Of a stretch of 64,000 nucleotides of DNA, positions 23,976 through 33,739 are shown in pieces. The DNA is from Rhipicephalus microplus. Its lineage: Eukaryota; Arthropoda; Arachnida; Ixodida; Ixodidae. The notes under the pieces are model-generated. The model did no database searches and had not been told where the DNA came from. It saw nothing but the letters and a program-made list of their open reading frames with translations. The DNA lies in the NCBI RefSeq assembly GCF_043290135.1, contig NC_134701.1, positions 65,603,502-65,667,501 of the forward strand, given 5' to 3'. Numbering within the stretch: position 1 is the stretch's first letter; each line of letters starts with the position of its first letter. A program made the translations under genes and the position numbers.

Positions 23976-24046
23976 CGTTTTCAGCGTCACCCAGCGCACT
24001 AAAACGCACTGGAGGATACTGGAAACGCTGTTTTTTTTCGATAGGG

Positions 24047-26640
24047 GTGATAGGCAATCTCGAGTTTGTCCAGAATGCTCCTGCTCGCTGGTGTTCTGGT
24101 TAGTCTGTCTAGTTGCGAAATTTGGTGTGTCTCTAATAGCTCTTCAAGCGTACTGTGCATGCGCAACTGAAGGAAAAGTTCAGTGCTTATGCTGTATGGA
24201 AGTCCCAGCGCCTCTTGTGTGTTCGTCAATAAGGGTGTTCAACTCAGTCTTTTCAGCAGGGTTCCGATTGCGGTAGGCGGCCACGTATGTAATAAAACGA
24301 ATCACGAAGGAATAAGTAATTCGGACGACACTGGCCTCCTTCCTGCCCCGATGTCTACTGGCAATTCATCTCACGAGTCTCATCATGTTCATGACCTTAG
24401 TCTCTAGAATTCTTGTCGCTGTTGCGTTAGCAGCGTTTGATTTGATAATGAGTTTAAGCGCCTTGATCTGCTTGACCCGAGGATTTTCTCGCCCATCTTT
24501 GGTGCGGACGCAAATTTCTTCGTACTGTGCACGTCGAGTGCAATACTTTGGAGGCCTTCCCTTGAGCGTCGGGTGGTACAGGTGAAGTTCAGATTTTTAT
24601 TATGAGCAGTGAAGATCTGTTCCCACAAGTTACTGTTCCACTACCTCAACCACAGTCTGTAGCCACTGCTCAATGTCTCCGTCACTTCCATCGCATATAC
24701 GAACCGTTATATCGTCTGCTTATATGGCATGATGCACTCCCACTATGGCGTTTGGGCGTTCGGGGAGGTCGATCCTAATAAAACTGAAAAGCATCCGTGA
24801 GATGACGGATTTTTGTGGGGTACCAGCGCTGCCAAGCCTCCTGTCTTCGGATGTGAGTTTGCCTAGCGTTTAGAAGACATTTATGTTTGTGAGAAAATTC
24901 TTCACGTAGTTGTATGCTCAGTTGCCTAGATTTAGTGGGGCGACCTTGTGTAGTATTGCTGCGTGAGCTACGGTGCCAAAGACTCTTTTGAGGTGTCATC
25001 TTAAAGTAGCCCTATTACTCTGGTCTTGTTGTCATGTATATCGTATTTTATTTGCAACATTGCATGCTGCGTGGACGGTTGAGCCTGAAACCCGAGCGTG
25101 GTGTCCGGGTACGCTTCAAGGTTGTCAAAATGTTCATTGATACGACTAAGGAAGGCGTGTTTCATCACCTTTCCGGCGCACGATGTAAGTGATATGGATG
25201 AAGGTTGGCAATATTTGCGGGTTTTGCGGGCTTGGGAACGAGCACCATTGTTGCTCGTTTCAACTCATCAGGTACGCAGTACTCGTTGATGTACTTAGTC
25301 CGTTCGGCGATGCTCTTATTGTTCAAGTTACGAAGAGGCTTATTGGTTATGCTATCCAGTCTCGGGGCCGGTTTGACAGAGTGGCCCAGATTTGCTCCTC
25401 GTCAAATTCTCTGTCCAGATAGGCGTTGGACTTCCTCATGTATTCTCTATGTGGAATATCCGTGTTTTGAGGGGCGTATCTGTCGCGGAGCTCCGAAAGG
25501 ATTTTTTCTTCGTTCTTGGCGTGTGTATGTATCATCGTCATTGTCATTCATTCACGTATCATTGTCGGGTGTAGCAGATGCCGCAGCAGGCACCACGTGT
25601 TACCGGTGCCCATCTGTCACATCGTTGCTTCCTAAGAGCCGGGTAATGTTTTTCAATTTGTTTTTGAGTAACGCAATGCGTTTTCTCAATTGTCTAAGGT
25701 GTCTTTGTTTCTGTCACCTGGCCTGAAATGATCACTTAGCCTCCCACATGTGCACTAAGTGGCTGTCTATCTTATCGATTGGAAGTTTTGGTGTCACTGT
25801 CTTCGTAGCATCTTTGACATCAGCCATAACTTTTTCGACCCACTGTTCAATGTCCGTTATGGGCTCGTGGCTCAATGTGGTTCTATTTTGTTGGAACTTA
25901 TCCCGCTCTGTTCACTTAAAGGTTTTAATGGTATCCATTGCTGAAGCATCCAGTAATTCTTTTCGAGAATACTGTGGTCGCTACCAAGGGCCTCAAAGTG
26001 TTTTTCCAAATAAATTCATTATGTTCTTAACTAACGTTAGATCGAGTGTGCTGTCTCTTGCAAGCTTAGTTCCCATTTTTGTGGGTTAGCTAGGGTCGGT
26101 GATGAATGTGAAGCCTGTCTCCTCTATTTCTTAGCATAAAGCTCAGCCTTTAGCTTTTGTGTTGGTATAACCTTATGCTCCGTGCACAGTGTTAAAGTCT
26201 CCCTCGATTAGCACGGGTTGCGAGACCGCAAGGTCAGTGGCCCTTTCAAATGGGGTTAGGAAGCTCTGTCGTATGTGTGCACGCTTGCTGTAAAGATTAG
26301 AAATAAACGTGCTGAATTGCTTCTTGCTTTCAGGTGTAATTTCTGTGAGTACCTGCTTTATTTGCGCTACCTTTATGTCATGACTAACAACCACGAAGCC
26401 TTTGCTGACCAATGTTGTCACAGCGCGGTTCTCCCCAGAAGAGGAACGAATTCATTGATAACCGAGAAGTTTGGCTGATTTTCGTGTCTTTCGCAATATT
26501 ATTACGGCCGCTTTCCATTTGTTTTTCATGTGTTGTTTCAGGTCAGGTTTTATATTGATGTAACTCCTGCAATTCTACTGCCAAATCGTCCGCTCGCCCT
26601 TTTTATCACATTTCTGTATTTTGGCTTGGTGTCGGGGTGG
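24047..26640 (-). mobile_element. I-superfamily LINE A, 5' part: endonuclease and reverse transcriptase
   Basis: Minus-strand reading from 26560 down starts with the AP-like endonuclease, which nicks the target. It shows SKGFVVVSHDIKV, FISNLYSKRAHIRQ, PVLIEGDFNTVHGA (GDFN), a stop, GYTNTKAKG, ITDPS, DSTLDLTLVKN and GPWSDHSI (SDH). RT follows: LVPKPAKPANICQPSSISLT (about 25240), LSRINEHFDNLEAYPDTTLGF, HAMLQIKYDIHDN, FSFIRIDLPERPNAIVGVHH, then a stop replacing Tyr in the YADD box, leaving ADDITVRICDGSDGDIEQWL (about 24650-24710). Next come TNTQEALGLPYSIS and LEELLETHQISQLDRL, the usual post-RT region. Stops and shifts every 50-150 codons make it a pseudogene. The RNase H half continues at 21966. 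Confidence 0.85.
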
Positions 26641-29600
26641 ATGACTGGGGAGACGTAAACTGAGCGAACCCGATTCTGCTGCCGGACGTGTAGCGGTGAT
26701 TTGGAAATAATTGGTATCGACCCCGGTTGTCTGGGCTGCTACGGCTAGCATTCTTACTTTTGCTGCGAGGTAGTCATAGGTTGTGTCAGCGTTAGTGCGA
26801 TATTCACTGAGGACAAAACGACAAAGCCACCTTCTTTATTGGTTTGACGAAGCTTCAGGTCACCCCTGTGGAGAGACTTAGAGCATTTGAACGAGTCCAG
26901 GCGTCGAATGCCTCTAAACCGAGCTGGTAGGGCTTACACACATTCCGCCACGGCACTATCACTCTCTATAAGGACTGCGCAGCTAGCTGTGCTTCTAACG
27001 ATGGCGAGTAGCTCAGGCCTTACTGGCTTGGGTGCGACAGAGAATTCCATGTCCAGTCACAGTGCCTGTTCAACTCATGACACGTGCTTGAATGCGGCAA
27101 GAAAAGTTCCGCCAAATGCTTAGATTGTTAAACCAAGGTGCCTTTGCTATGTAGCGCGGAACGAGAGCTCCATGGAATGGGATTCACACAATGAAGATAT
27201 GTTTGAGGGCCTGTGCAGTTTCTGCGACAGAACCCGAGTTGTGTCGCCAGTGACTTATCCTCAAGAAATCTTATGTTCTACAGGGTAAGTGGCATTACTA
27301 TGTTATAGCAATTTTTTTCAGACAGGCGTACGAGCATGACCATAACCTTACAGGAAAACCTGTGATGCCTGGGATAACGAGTGAAATTCGTGGGTTTTAC
27401 CTGTATTTATGCGTAGAGGTAAGCCACTGGATATCCTTTTTATGACATCGTTCAAGACAACTTTCCCACAATGCCATGATATATTGTGGCGACACACTTA
27501 CAAGCCGCCCAAATACGTTTGAAGAAAATGGGTCCAACTTAAACAATTCGATACAGTTTTGTCATCACACTGACTGATTACAATATGTGGAATAGAAGAA
27601 ACGTTTCTTCATTGTAACAAATGTCAGCGAAAGTGCTTAGTTATTAGTGTTCTTGTGTCTGGGAAGTTAGTGCAGAAAATATTAATGTTTGCTGTCGGCA
27701 GCAGTGCTTTAAGGAATGCTTGGGAGCGTAAATAGTTTTTAAAAAGTTGCGAATCATGCTAAGATATTACTGCCAGATAACAAAGTTCACGCAACTGCCA
27801 CTTAAAAAAATCCTTCAGAAGCAATCATACGCTCTGATGATGCAGCGCACAAATAGGTTAGTGCCGTACGAAAGGCACCAAAGACGCTTTTTTTTAAACG
27901 TATATGTAGCATTTTTCTTCAACTACGCGACTCTCGAAAGGACTGGCTGCTGAGTTATACTGTGGTCGCACTGACTTTGTGGGTTAGCAAAATGAAAAAA
28001 AAGTAAACCTCTTTAAATTCAACTTTAATGCCGCGCAAACCACGAAGGCGCGTGTTGCGTTGTTTTAAAGATGAACATTGCGGATGGTTATTCACACTAA
28101 TGTCTGCGTACTGGATACCCTTTCGGAGCGCCTGCAGCACAGACTGATGCAACCGAGAAGTAAATGAAGAAAAGTTTTGGTACGAGTTTGAACTTACAGG
28201 GTAGATAAAGTTTATACCATTTCCATTCATGATTTCTTGACGAATAAGAAGATGGTGTGCGGGCAACGGTGTGCGTGGTCCAATGCTCATGACTGCGGAT
28301 AGTTTTGGCTCGTACCTTCAAAGGAATGATGTGCTTTGCTCACGGGTCCTGCAGTGTATAGGCACAACTTTGTAACTGAAGACCAAGCTTACCGAAGACA
28401 GCTGGTAACCACCTAGCAAGAATCATTCGAGAAAGTTCTGCTGATTGTCTTTTGTCAGTTAGTAATGAATACGATCTGTTTGTCTGAGATATGACAACTG
28501 CATTCGCTGGCGGCTGCGCGTGACTAACCGCACACGTGGTTTACGAGAAAAGGAGCCCTGAAGTGACAATTGTTTGGTCTGAGTGAAATACGGTGATGAG
28601 TTATAGCAACAAATCCATTCACCCGCTTTTATGCGCTGAAGTAACAAAGTAGCAACCGTGAACAATTATTCACTCCTAGCAAAGATTTACACTTCTCTAT
28701 TCTCGTATAACGCTTATTATCCTCAAATCTAGAATATACCTGAGTTAGTTATATAAACCAGTATTGTGTGGACGTTTAAGAAACAACCAGAAAGCAGGAA
28801 AAATGACTATTCACAAGTAAGCAGTGAAAATGTTATTATCTACTGAGCCCTATTTCCTCAACATAAAAAAAAAGTTTATATTCTGAACTAAAGTCCACTT
28901 TCTTTGCCGAATATGTGACTCCGATTCTTTGGAAGCTTCTAACTAGACGCTTCCAGCGTCCCCTTGGCCCCTTTTATTGTTATTCTGTCGCGTAAAGCAG
29001 CCGCATCTTAGTGGCTTGTACAGGGGTAACACCACATCACAAAGCTTATCAGGCTTCGATGCGCCTTCGTATTGTGAGAGAATGGAGAGAAAGGAGAGCA
29101 AACAAAGAAAGAAAGACGTAAAAGACATTTGATAAGATGAATAAAAAACTGAAAATATAAGAAAAACTGAGTCGCGAATGTGCAAATACTTGGGCGATCG
29201 GAAAGCACGGGTTTTATCCGGTAGCATCAAACAAGCAAATAAACAAAAATACTGCGTGAAGAATTACGTAGGTGCAGATAGATGGTCACGCTGTTCATTT
29301 TCACGCCTCGCCCTATCACCTTCCCCCTGATTATTTCCTTGTGAAGCAGAGTGTGGAGAAGAAGCTTCACAACAAGTGGTGAGTACGCGATTATTTGTGG
29401 TGAGCACGCCATCAGTGTTCGGGCTTTTCTAAGCACAGAGTAAAGGTTTGTTTATATAAGCAATCACTTTAGGAAATCTGTTGGGTCACGTGGGTAACTT
29501 TTTTTTCCGCATATGCTTTTCTTCTGGGAAAATCCTAGTACTAGTCATTCTAAAGTCAACTTGCTGTTCTCCTCCCCCCCCCCCCTAACGGTTTTGATTT

Positions 29601-30097
29601 TGAATTTGTGTATATACACACCCAGAATTGCGTGCGCTTACGAGGGTCGCGGGTGCGTAGCGTGTTTGTATATATTGCCTTGTTAATTCCTCAAGTTTTG
29701 TTGGTGCCCGTTACACTGTAGGTAATTCTCAGTTAAAGTCCGCGCCTTCGTTGTTCTGGACGCGTAGTAGACCATTTCTTTTAAGATAACGCCCAGATCG
29801 CGAACATAATAGATTACTCTGGAACCTTTGTGCCCGTTAGCGATAACGATGGAATATTCGACGGCACATGTATAAAACCTGACGGTCTTTACCACTTGTG
29901 TGTTGATCGACGGTCGGCGCTGTGTTCACCGATATGAGAAATGGTGTGTATTGTTGTATTCTAGTTCTTCGTTGACCAGCCACAAGCTCGGCGATATAAA
30001 CACTTTCACCACCAACCCATGGTCTGCTCCCTTCTTTGACATCAAGACCACATTACAAATCATGTGGTCTTCATGTACGCGTGCGTAATGTGCGTGC
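26641..30097. other. No recognised feature
   Basis: 26641-27130 may contain degraded 5' sequence of LINE A but no ORF1 knuckle was found. A 9-bp hairpin (AAGACCACA ... TGTGGTCTT) occurs near 30047-30073. The rest shows only short frames. Confidence 0.4.
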
Positions 30098-30098
30098 A

Positions 30099-30942
30099 TA
30101 TACCGGGTGTTAAAAAATGTGACCAATACTTTTTAAAAGTCAGCAAAAGGCGCTACTTCTTCACTGTCTTAACAGTTGATTGATATGTAGTGGCAGACAT
30201 CTCAAGAAGGTCGAAGACATAATTTAGAACAGTAATTAGGAATGCTAAAAATTACCTTCCTATTTAAGGGAGTTAAGAGCTCAAGTAAAATGGGAGAATT
30301 GAAGCAATTCACGTGAAGAACCTATTGTCACTTTGAGATTTTGAAAAAAGAGGCCTCTAGTATTAACTGCTAAATATTGAAGTTCTTCTTTATTCTGAGG
30401 CGAAACCGATACGAAAGGACTGATGTGCGCAACAAGCAGACGGCTACATTGACGTCACTGTTCAAAACAGTCATTACAGGGTTGCAGTTCTTGCCCTTTA
30501 ATAAAAGTACAGCGTCATGCGGGCTGTAATTGCAAGAGCAGCACACACACCCACACAACGAAGTCGGTGGATGATTGATACACATTGATCTCTTATTAAG
30601 GACTTCTCAGACAAATATGGCAGTTTAGATTTCAGTACCACCGCAGAATTCAAGAGAATGTCGTGAATTAGCTGTCGCCACTAGAGACCACTTTTCTGAG
30701 ATCTCAAAGCGGCAATGGGTTCTTCGAATGAAGGACTGCAATTATATCACCTAACCTAATTGCCTGACTCTCCTAATCAAAAAGGCAATAGTTTATTTCT
30801 TATAATAATGTTAAAAATCACGTCCTAAGCTTTCTTTGTTGCCTACCACTACAGAAAAAGCAACTGTGACGACAACGAGCGAGTAGCGGCTTTTTAAAAT
30901 TTTTATAGAAAATTGAACACGTTTTTTGAAGCACCCTGTATA
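30099..30942. mobile_element. Non-autonomous DNA element with long terminal inverted repeats
   Basis: It begins TATACCGGGTGTT and ends GCACCCTGTATA. The inverted similarity continues inward for roughly 270 bases. For example GAAGAACCTATTGTCACTTT at 30317-30336 pairs with the complement of the AAAGCGGCAATGGGTTCTTC region (30705-30725). GGCGCTACTTCTTCACTGTC near 30150 pairs with the complement of the block near 30875. Outer TA dinucleotides fit a TA-duplicating Tc1/mariner-type or similar insertion. No transposase frame is present. Confidence 0.78.
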
Positions 30943-30993
30943 TGTTTTCAATATGAACTAGTGCCAACACAAACAAGGGAGTGTTCGAAGCAG

Positions 30994-31229
30994 CCCCGCC
31001 GCGGTGGTCTAGTGGCTAAGGTACTCGGCTGCTGACCCGCAGGGCGCGGGTTCGAGTCCCGGCTGCGGCGGCTGCATTTCCGATGGAGGCGGAAATGTTG
31101 TAGGCCGTTGTGCTCAGATTTGGGTGCACGTGAAAGAACCCCAGGTGGTCTAAATTTCCGGAGCCCTCCACTACGGCGTGTCTCATAATCATATAGTGGT
31201 GTTGGGACGTTAAACTCCACATATAAATC
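30994..31229 (+). mobile_element. Ruka-type SINE, copy 3 (well preserved)
   Basis: Intact A and B boxes (GGGTTCGAGTCCC) and body, ending in ATATAAATC. Perfect TSD AGTGTTCGAAGCA at 30980-30992 and 31230-31242. It is closely similar to the 23.1-kb copy, in line with recent amplification. It lies 50 bases from the end of the long-TIR element. Confidence 0.96.
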
Positions 31230-31477
31230 AGTGTTCGAAGCACACAACCTTATTCATTAGAAACTGCGTAACACGTCTTGCGAACGGAAAGAAAGAAGCA
31301 CTCCCAATAAATTGAAAACTACGCTTTCTTTTGTATAAATCTACCCTGGCGCTGGCGTGTCAACGTTCTATAATGAAGTGAATGGCAAGCGCGTTTCGGT
31401 TTTGATGGTGCAATGAAACTTGATGGGATACATGCAAGCGGAAGCACGAGTCGCAGCCTGAGTTACCTCGAAAACTC

Positions 31478-31921
31478 TTAAAGCCTTGTCTGTAGCATTG
31501 CAGCAACAACAGCGCAATAGTGCTTGTACCTTTCAGAGAAGCCCGTTACATGAGCAATTGCCTTGTTTAACCTCACAGGATTTTTAGTTTGAAATAAATC
31601 TGATGTAGTTCCCAAAAGAGCGTCGATGTGCGCGCGCAGAACACTACTATTGCCGCTGTTTGGCAAATAAAATGTTTGATGTTGATTCAGTCGAGTGCCA
31701 AGCGGTAGTGCCATGTCGACCATGTTAAGCGCGGTCACCTTTGTATTTTTACCAGCGTCGCCAGCACCCGGAACGTTTTCTGGAGTTGCAAATAAAAGAG
31801 CTGCGTGCACAGCATCCGCATTAACAATAAATACATAAGGACTGACTGTTAGACGTGTAATGTTTTTTTTTACCCAATTTTCGCGTTCGTCGCTCATGGC
31901 GTTTTCGACCACAAGAAACAC
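31478..31921 (-). CDS. Unidentified intact open frame, at most 147 codons; gene exon or captured sequence
   Basis: Uninterrupted minus-strand frame. The upstream-most in-frame start here is GTG; the first ATG is nine codons in, at about 31897 (MSDERENW), leaving about 139 codons to the TAA at 31478. Composition is protein-like and balanced, with one Trp, one Cys, and helix-compatible stretches such as NADAVHAALLFATP and LRAHIDALLGTTSDLF, unlike the Cys/Ser/Phe-rich chance frames elsewhere. I see no signal peptide, transmembrane segment or known motif. No TE domain flanks it: the LINE at 32338 and SINE at 31229 are separate insertions. It could be a host exon, a fragment of an integrated virus structural gene, or an unknown TE protein. 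The family is not recognised and no function is claimed. Confidence 0.5.
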   Translation of the reverse strand: MFLVVENAMSDERENWVKKNITRLTVSPYVFIVNADAVHAALLFATPENVPGAGDAGKNTKVTALNMVDMALPLGTRLNQHQTFYLPNSGNSSVLRAHIDALLGTTSDLFQTKNPVRLNKAIAHVTGFSERYKHYCAVVAAMLQTRL

Positions 31922-32337
31922 GGTATGTGTTTTTAACTATCACTATGATGTAAAATACTGTGGCGTAAAAAAAAGAAAAACGTGCGTTTTCGTCGTAGCG
32001 ATACGTTTCTTAATAATGAATGGATAGACGCTATAAGCATCTTCTGTATAACGGGGTGGTGACTGTGTGCCACTAGGCTCCAGAAAAAAAGTGAAGTCAA
32101 GAAAATTTCCTTGTTTGTGTACCTAATGCCTTAACTATTTTGAATAGGTCAATCATAATCAAATAATTTTCATAATATAAAATAAATTTCAAAATAATGG
32201 TTTATCTCTCTCTCTCTGTTGAAACAGAATGACCCCATTTTCCCCACTATTTCTATCCTTTATACCTAATTTTCTGTCACGAACACTACTCTCACAGTCT
32301 CTTACTTGCTTCTATCGCAGACGTATTCAGCTTTCTA
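31922..32337. other. No recognised feature
   Basis: AT-rich with a short (TC)n run at 32206-32217. No splice or promoter signal was judged convincing. Confidence 0.4.
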
Positions 32338-33653
32338 TCATCATCATCATCATCATCAGCCTAACTACGTCCACTGCAGGACAAAGGCCTCTCCCATGTT
32401 CCGCCAGTTAGCCCGGTCCTGTGCTTGCTGCTTCCAATTTATACCCGCAAACTTCTTAATCTCATCTGCCCACCTAACCTTCTGTCTCCCCCTAACCCGC
32501 TTCCCTTCTCTGGAAATCCAGTCAGTTACCCTTAATGACCAGCGGTTATCCTGTCTACGCGCTACATGCCCTGCCCATGTCCATTTCTTCTTCTTGATTT
32601 CAGCTATGATATCCTTAACCCCCGTTTGTTCCCTAATCCACTCTGCTCTGTTCTTGTCTCTTAAGGTTACACCTACCATTTTTCTTTCCATTGCTCGCTG
32701 TGTCGTCCTCAATTTAAGCTGAACCCTCTTTGTAAGTATCCAGGTTTCTGCTCCGTAGCTAAGTACCGGTAAGATACAGCTGTTATATACCTTCCTGTTG
32801 AGGGATAGTGGCAATCTACCTGTCATAATTTGAGAGTGCTTGCCGAATGTGCTCCACCCCATTCTTATTCTTCTAGTTACTTTAATCTCGTGGTTAGGCT
32901 CAGCGGTTATTACCTGCCCTAAGCAGACATAGTCTTTTACAACTTCAAGTGCACTATTACCTATCTCGAAGAGCTGCTCCTTTCCGAGGTTGTTGTACAT
33001 TACTTTCGTTTTCTGCAGACTAATTTTAAGACCCACTTTTCTGCTCTCCTTGTCTAACTCCGTAATCATGAGTTGCAATTCGTCCCCCGAGTTACTCAGC
33101 AATGCAATGTCATCGGCGAAGCGCAGGTTACTAAGGTATTCTCCATTGACTCTTATCCCTAACTGTTCCCATTCTAGGCTTCTGAAAACCTCCTGTAAGC
33201 ACGCGGTAAACAGCATTGGGGAAATTGTGTCCCCCTGCCTTACACCCTTCTTGATTGGTATTCTGTTGCTTTCTCTATGAAGCACTATGGTAGCAGTTGA
33301 TCCCCTGTAGATTTCTTCCAGAATGTTTATATATACTTCATCTACACCCTGATTCAGCAGTGTTTGCATGACGGCTGATATTTCTACTGAATCAAACGCC
33401 TTCTCGTAATCTATGAAGGCTATGTATAGTGGTTGGTTATACTCTGAGCATTTCTCTATTACCTGATTGATAGTATGAATGTGGCCAATTGTTGAGTAGC
33501 CTGTTCGAAATCCTGCTTGTTCCTTTGGTTGATTGAATTCTAATGTTTTCTTTACTCTGTTAGCAATTACCTTTGTAAATAGCTTGTATACTACAGAGAG
33601 CAAGCTGATCGGCCTGTAATTCTTCAAGTCCTTGTCATCTCCTTTCTTATGTA
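32338..33653 (-). mobile_element. RTE-clade LINE, 5'-truncated copy 2 with a 432-codon open frame
   Basis: The minus strand encodes 432 codons without a stop. RT block order is [66 protein letters not shown], then LSYGAETW, WAGHVARRQDNRWS and RGRQKVRWADE to the terminal FVLQWT. The FADD box and block A aspartate are intact. The 3' tail is (GAT)n at 32338-32357. The endonuclease and the first part of RT are missing, so it cannot move on its own. It differs from the copy at 318-1640 by scattered substitutions and both begin at the same nucleotide of the element, 3 bases before CATAAGAAAGG. Confidence 0.94.
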
Positions 33654-33657
33654 GCGA

Positions 33658-33698
33658 TGCCATAGAAAGCTATGGCATTGCCATAGCTTTCTATGGCA
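33658..33698. repeat. Perfect 20-bp inverted repeat (hairpin) at the RTE 5' junction
   Basis: Arm 1 is TGCCATAGAAAGCTATGGCA (33658-33677), then a single T, and the exact reverse complement follows at 33679-33698. The arms are also nearly self-palindromic. It lies four bases outside the end of RTE copy 2, between that element and the 3' end of the SGNH LINE. Confidence 0.97.
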
Positions 33699-33739
33699 AT
33701 GCCTAAAACCCAAGGCGTCGTGCAGGCTTGTAGCCACAC

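Larger units (their letters stand above)
21970..24043. mobile_element. 2.07-kb inverted-repeat DNA element inserted in LINE A
   Basis: The LINE coding sequence ...LDKLEIAYHP stops at 24047 and resumes as DKQLGN at 21966. The interval starts CCCTATCG (21967-21974) and ends CGATAGGG (24039-24046). This is compatible with short terminal inverted repeats beginning TCG and a TA target duplication (21970-21971 and 24042-24043). Both ends are dense in CACTGG/CCAGTG words: 21980-22110 on the left, 23711-24020 on the right. Such subterminal arrays are common in DNA transposons as transposase-binding sites. No transposase was found, so it appears non-autonomous. Its interior holds a tRNA-like segment and a Ruka SINE. 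The TA duplication is inference from one insertion. Confidence 0.66.

Noticed and set aside
25205..25726. 173-codon plus-strand frame
   Set aside because: It is the antisense shadow of the LINE A RT on the minus strand, which carries clear motifs.
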